From the NCBI GenBank assembly GCA_019246495.1, contig JAFAQI010000278.1:1-9260 (forward strand): a stretch of 9,260 nucleotides of DNA, in the 5' to 3' direction. The position numbers and the translations under genes were made by a program. Under the pieces are notes generated by a model. The model was not told the origin of the DNA and searched no databases. It was given only the letters and a program-made list of their open reading frames with translations. Shown here one piece after another: positions 7,574-9,260 of the stretch. The DNA comes from Frankiales bacterium (GTDB lineage Bacteria; Actinomycetota; Actinomycetes; JAFAQI01). Position 1 is the first letter of the stretch; every line of letters begins with the position of its first letter.

Positions 7574-8092
7574 TCAGCCGTCAGCGGCCATCTCGGCGAG
7601 CGTGGTGACCGTCCGCCAGTTGCGCGTCGTGGCCGCGACGGCGAGCTTCTTCTCGAACAGCGCGTTGGTGAGCTTTGTCCGGCCGTAACCGCCGGGCGTC
7701 CGCAGGTAGACCTCTTTGCCGACGACGCGGAAGGTGTCCTCGCCGTACGCCGACGGGTCGAGCGCCCGGACCGCAGCCGCCGCGGGGGTGGCGGCCAGGA
7801 ACGTCACGTGCCAGGCCGTCTCGGGCCCGTCAAGCGGCGGCTTGGCGACGACGCGGCGGAGATCAGCGGCGCTCCGCAACAGCACCCGCACCTCGAACCC
7901 GCAGTGCCGGGTGAGCGCGCCGGCGAGCTTGTCGGCGGTGACCGCCGGGCTGTCGAACACCACATTGCCGGACTGGACATACGTTCGGACCGCGGTCGCG
8001 CCGAGGTCCGTGAGGATGTTGCGAAGGTCGGCCATGGGGAGCTTCCGCCCGCCGACGTTGACCGCCCGGAGCAGGGCGACGTGGACCGCCAT
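7574..8092 (-). CDS. DUF1697 family protein of unknown function
   Basis: A 172-residue protein recognised as DUF1697 by its N-terminal HVALLRAVNVGG, then LPMADLRNILTDLGA, RTYVQSGNVVFDS, and the C-terminal pattern FEKKLAVAATTRNWRTVTTLAEMA. It lacks a signal peptide and membrane segments, so it should be cytosolic. The molecular function of the family is not established. I chose the ATG at 8092 because it puts the conserved VALLR motif at residue 5, as usual; a GTG at 8098 would add two residues. The Shine-Dalgarno is poor at either start. Transcription is divergent from the small secreted protein gene, across a region with a perfect 26-bp palindrome 65 bp upstream of this start. Confidence 0.88.
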   Translation of the reverse strand: MAVHVALLRAVNVGGRKLPMADLRNILTDLGATAVRTYVQSGNVVFDSPAVTADKLAGALTRHCGFEVRVLLRSAADLRRVVAKPPLDGPETAWHVTFLAATPAAAAVRALDPSAYGEDTFRVVGKEVYLRTPGGYGRTKLTNALFEKKLAVAATTRNWRTVTTLAEMAADG

Positions 8093-8157
8093 GAACACCA
8101 GTCAAGTGCACCCGTTCGGTCGGCTCAAGATGACACCCGCAGCCGCCGAAGCCTGGA

Positions 8158-8183
8158 ATGTCACCGACGGCCGTCGGTGACAT
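8158..8183. promoter_or_regulatory. Perfect 26-bp palindrome, probable operator
   Basis: The half sequence ATGTCACCGACGG is followed without spacer by its exact reverse complement. It lies 65 bp upstream of the DUF1697 start and 154 bp upstream of the small secreted gene, in their shared intergenic region. The half-site core TCACCGAC recurs at 8208-8215, and GGTGA occurs at 8191-8195; together these form a second, looser inverted repeat CGGTGA-N12-TCACCG. The lack of a spacer, loop or T-run, and the absence of a gene ending here, favour a dimeric repressor/activator site over a terminator. The cognate regulator is unknown. Confidence 0.6.
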
Positions 8184-8190
8184 GGGACAC

Positions 8191-8213
8191 GGTGATCCGA
8201 GCGACCTTCACCG
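8191..8213. repeat. Secondary inverted repeat CGGTGA-N12-TCACCG (half-sites of the palindrome)
   Basis: CGGTGA (8190-8195) and TCACCG (8208-8213) are inverted with 12 nt between. Both share sequence with the arms of the adjacent 26-bp palindrome, with TCACCGAC matching over 8 bases. This suggests additional binding half-sites for the same protein. Confidence 0.4.
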
Positions 8214-8272
8214 ACCCGCGCCGGTAGCGCCCGACGCGGGCACGGAGAAATTCGGTCGCCTAGGTCGCTCGG

Positions 8273-8337
8273 GGAGTGAGTGGCGAGACCGGCCCGACCG
8301 GATGGGGCGAAAGCCCCAAAGGACGGGAGAGCACTCC
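8273..8337 (+). promoter_or_regulatory. Structured leader with alternative pairings at the Shine-Dalgarno (riboswitch- or thermosensor-like)
   Basis: Directly before the small secreted gene, GGAGTG (8273-8278) can pair with CACTCC (8332-8337), closing a junction that holds a CCGG/CCGG hairpin (8289-8301) and a strong 6-bp hairpin with a GAAA tetraloop (TGGGGC-GAAA-GCCCCA, 8303-8318). The same CTCC (8334-8337) can instead pair with GGAG (8326-8329), over an AGCA loop, burying the Shine-Dalgarno GGGAG (8325-8329). The two pairings exclude each other, as in a translational switch. I could not match it to a riboswitch class from memory. Structure is seen; function is inferred. Confidence 0.45.
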
Positions 8338-8550
8338 ATGCGCACGGTCCTGGCAAGGTCGGCGGGACGCGTCACGCTCATCCTCGTCTCGGCGGGGATG
8401 GTGGGCAGCGTGGCGCTTCCCGTCGCACCTGCTGCCGCGGCTGCGAGGCACCCTCGCAGTGCGGCGCACCACCATCGGTCGGACGTCCGGATCGGTACCG
8501 CCGTGAAGTACGTCCATGACGCCGACGGCACCGTGCGCCGAGTCCGCTAA
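8338..8550 (+). CDS. Small exported His/Arg-rich protein, unknown function
   Basis: A 70-residue protein that I do not recognise. The ATG at 8338 has GGGAG 8 nt upstream. Residues 1-36 form a Sec-type signal peptide: basic start (MRTVLARSAGR), hydrophobic core (VTLILVSAGMVGSVALPVA) and Ala-rich cleavage region (PAAAAA). The mature part would be only about 34 residues, with five histidines (three consecutive, H44-H46) and seven arginines, ending in DADGTVRRVR. It has no cysteines, so it is not a lipoprotein or disulfide peptide. Roles such as metal binding, envelope binding or an antimicrobial/signalling peptide are possible but unsupported. It has its own structured leader and terminator, so it looks like a stand-alone transcript. 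The strong ribosome binding site, signal peptide and terminator placement argue that it is real. Confidence 0.72.
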   Translation: MRTVLARSAGRVTLILVSAGMVGSVALPVAPAAAAARHPRSAAHHHRSDVRIGTAVKYVHDADGTVRRVR

Positions 8551-8559
8551 ACGCAGCGT

Positions 8560-8593
8560 GAGGGCGTCGTACCGGATCCGGTACGACGCCCTC
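8560..8593 (+). terminator. Perfect 34-bp palindrome, intrinsic-type terminator hairpin
   Basis: Starting 9 nt after the stop at 8550, the half sequence GAGGGCGTCGTACCGGA is followed by its exact reverse complement, centred on GGATCC. As RNA it folds into a 15-bp stem with a GAUC loop. No T-run follows, which is common for actinobacterial terminators. It separates the small secreted gene from the Lrp gene starting at 8646; the symmetry means it could stop transcription from either side. Confidence 0.8.
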
Positions 8594-8633
8594 GGCGTCT
8601 CCCGCGCCGCCGCGGCCGCCGTGCGCCGTGGCT

Positions 8634-8639
8634 TATGGT
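8634..8639 (+). promoter_or_regulatory. Leaderless-type -10 box (TATGGT) of the Lrp/AsnC gene
   Basis: TATGGT fits TANNNT and ends 6 nt before the GTG at 8646, so transcription would start at that GTG. This supports 8646 over the in-frame GTG at 8628, which would lie upstream of the -10 box. No -35 element is seen in the GC-only stretch before it. Confidence 0.5.
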
Positions 8640-8645
8640 CGCGGG

Positions 8646-9086
8646 GTGGAGGACCTCGACCGCGAGATCGTGCGGCTGCTCGCTGCCGACGGCCGGCGGA
8701 GCTTCACCGACCTCGCCAAGGACACCGGGCTCTCCGTGTCGGCGGTGCATCAGCGGGTGCGCCGGCTCGAGAAGCGCGGCGCGCTGCGCGGCTACCGCGC
8801 CATGGTCGACCCCGAGGAGATCGGGCTGCCGCTGACCGCCTTCGTCTCGATCAAGCCGATCGATCCGGCCGCTCCCGACGATGCTCCCGACCGCCTGGTC
8901 GGGCTTGCGGCGATCGAGGCGTGCCACAGCGTCGCGGGTGACGAGAGCTACATCCTCAAGGTGAGAGTTGCCGGACCCGCCGCGCTCGAGACGCTCCTCC
9001 AGGAGATCCGGGCCGTCGCCAACGTCTCGACTCGGACTACTGTCGTGCTCTCGACGCCGTTCGAGGACCGCCCGCCGGCTCTCTAG
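8646..9086 (+). CDS. Lrp/AsnC family transcriptional regulator
   Basis: A 146-residue feast/famine regulator. The N-terminal winged helix-turn-helix (about 2-62) begins with EDLDREIVRLLAADGRRSF, and the recognition helix lies around LSVSAVHQRVRRLEKRG (29-45). The C-terminal RAM domain (about 64-138) carries the effector-region pattern GDESYILKVRV (98-108). Such proteins form dimers to octamers and respond to amino acids or related ligands, often controlling adjacent genes or themselves. The GTG at 8646 gives the canonical family start and a leaderless promoter; the upstream GTG at 8628 would add six residues. It is isolated from the small gene by the 34-bp terminator. Its ligand and targets cannot be read, and any amino-acid metabolism gene it controls could lie beyond the right edge. 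Confidence 0.92.
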   Translation: MEDLDREIVRLLAADGRRSFTDLAKDTGLSVSAVHQRVRRLEKRGALRGYRAMVDPEEIGLPLTAFVSIKPIDPAAPDDAPDRLVGLAAIEACHSVAGDESYILKVRVAGPAALETLLQEIRAVANVSTRTTVVLSTPFEDRPPAL

Positions 9087-9260
9087 AACCTGCACAACGT
9101 CCCACGGAAAGCGGACATTACGGGACACGTGTTGACAGGCGTCGCGACACACCTTCGACCGACCTTGCACCTACCGGGCAAACCAGGGCAAGGTGTACGA
9201 GCCGCCGGACCCCCCTCGACCGTCGACGCCTGCGAAGGACATTCCTTTTGCTTGCCTGCG
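9087..9260. other. Right-edge non-coding region, possible promoter of a gene beyond the window
   Basis: No supportable gene is seen. It contains a consensus-like TTGACA (9132-9137) with no good -10 box at 16-18 nt, an ACACGTGT palindrome (9125-9132), GTCGCGAC (9141-9148), and a 7-bp inverted repeat ACCTTGC (9162-9168) / GCAAGGT (9188-9194). A GTG at 9193 opens a frame to the edge (MYEPPDPPRPSTPAKD...), too short to judge. AAGGA at 9235-9239 lies 8 nt before a TTG at 9248 and could start another gene. The base composition becomes less GC-rich at the very end. Confidence 0.3.

Noticed and set aside
8221..8337. c-di-AMP (ydaO), guanidine-I or SAM riboswitch
   Set aside because: Short matches such as GGCCCGA and GGGAGAG occur, but the conserved cores and order of elements of these classes are not present as far as I can recall them.
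9099..9126. Terminator hairpin for the Lrp gene (GTCCC-N18-GGGAC)
   Set aside because: A 5-bp stem with an 18-nt loop is too weak to call.
8547..9170. Open frame on the minus strand across the Lrp gene
   Set aside because: Its translation has no family resemblance, and it would read through the 34-bp palindrome and the Lrp coding region.
9193..9260. Start of a new gene at GTG 9193
   Set aside because: Only about 23 codons are visible, Pro-rich, with a poor ribosome binding site; a competing TTG at 9248 has a better one. Neither can be supported.

Overview
This window is very GC-rich with dense, short-spaced genes, GTG starts, leaderless-type promoters and actinobacterial protein families, so it points to a high-GC actinomycete. 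The order helY helicase, then a 5'-3' exonuclease, then a PepE-type M24 peptidase matches, from memory, the mycobacterial neighbourhood helY / Rv2090 / pepE. That supports Actinomycetota but does not fix a genus. No tRNA, rRNA, CRISPR array or insertion sequence is visible.

Left part (1-2936): the 3' two thirds of a HelY/Ski2-like DExH helicase, cut by the window edge, converges on a complete 5'-3' exonuclease (FEN/PIN-like) on the minus strand. Their 3' ends overlap by 19 bp. A 113-bp divergent intergenic region separates the exonuclease from a secreted protein.

Middle (2937-7555): four genes run on the plus strand. The first is an exported lysyl oxidase-like protein with two tandem LOX-type modules. 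The C-terminal module keeps the copper histidines and both residues that would form the LTQ cofactor; the N-terminal one has lost them. Next come a complete M24 Xaa-Pro-type peptidase (with a leaderless-type -10 box exactly 6 nt before its ATG), an acyl-CoA dehydrogenase 8 nt downstream, and a GAF-ANTAR RNA-binding regulator with a strong Shine-Dalgarno.

Right part (7556-9260): a DUF1697 protein on the minus strand, then a 245-bp divergent region, then a 70-residue exported, His/Arg-rich small protein, a terminator and an Lrp/AsnC-family regulator. This is the most unusual part of the window. The divergent region carries a perfect 26-bp palindrome with extra half-sites, and a leader RNA with two mutually exclusive pairings around the Shine-Dalgarno of the small gene. 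The small gene is closed by a perfect 34-bp palindrome. The small gene with its operator-like palindrome, switch-like leader and dedicated terminator is the best candidate here for an undescribed regulated unit. The last 174 bp hold no gene that can be supported.
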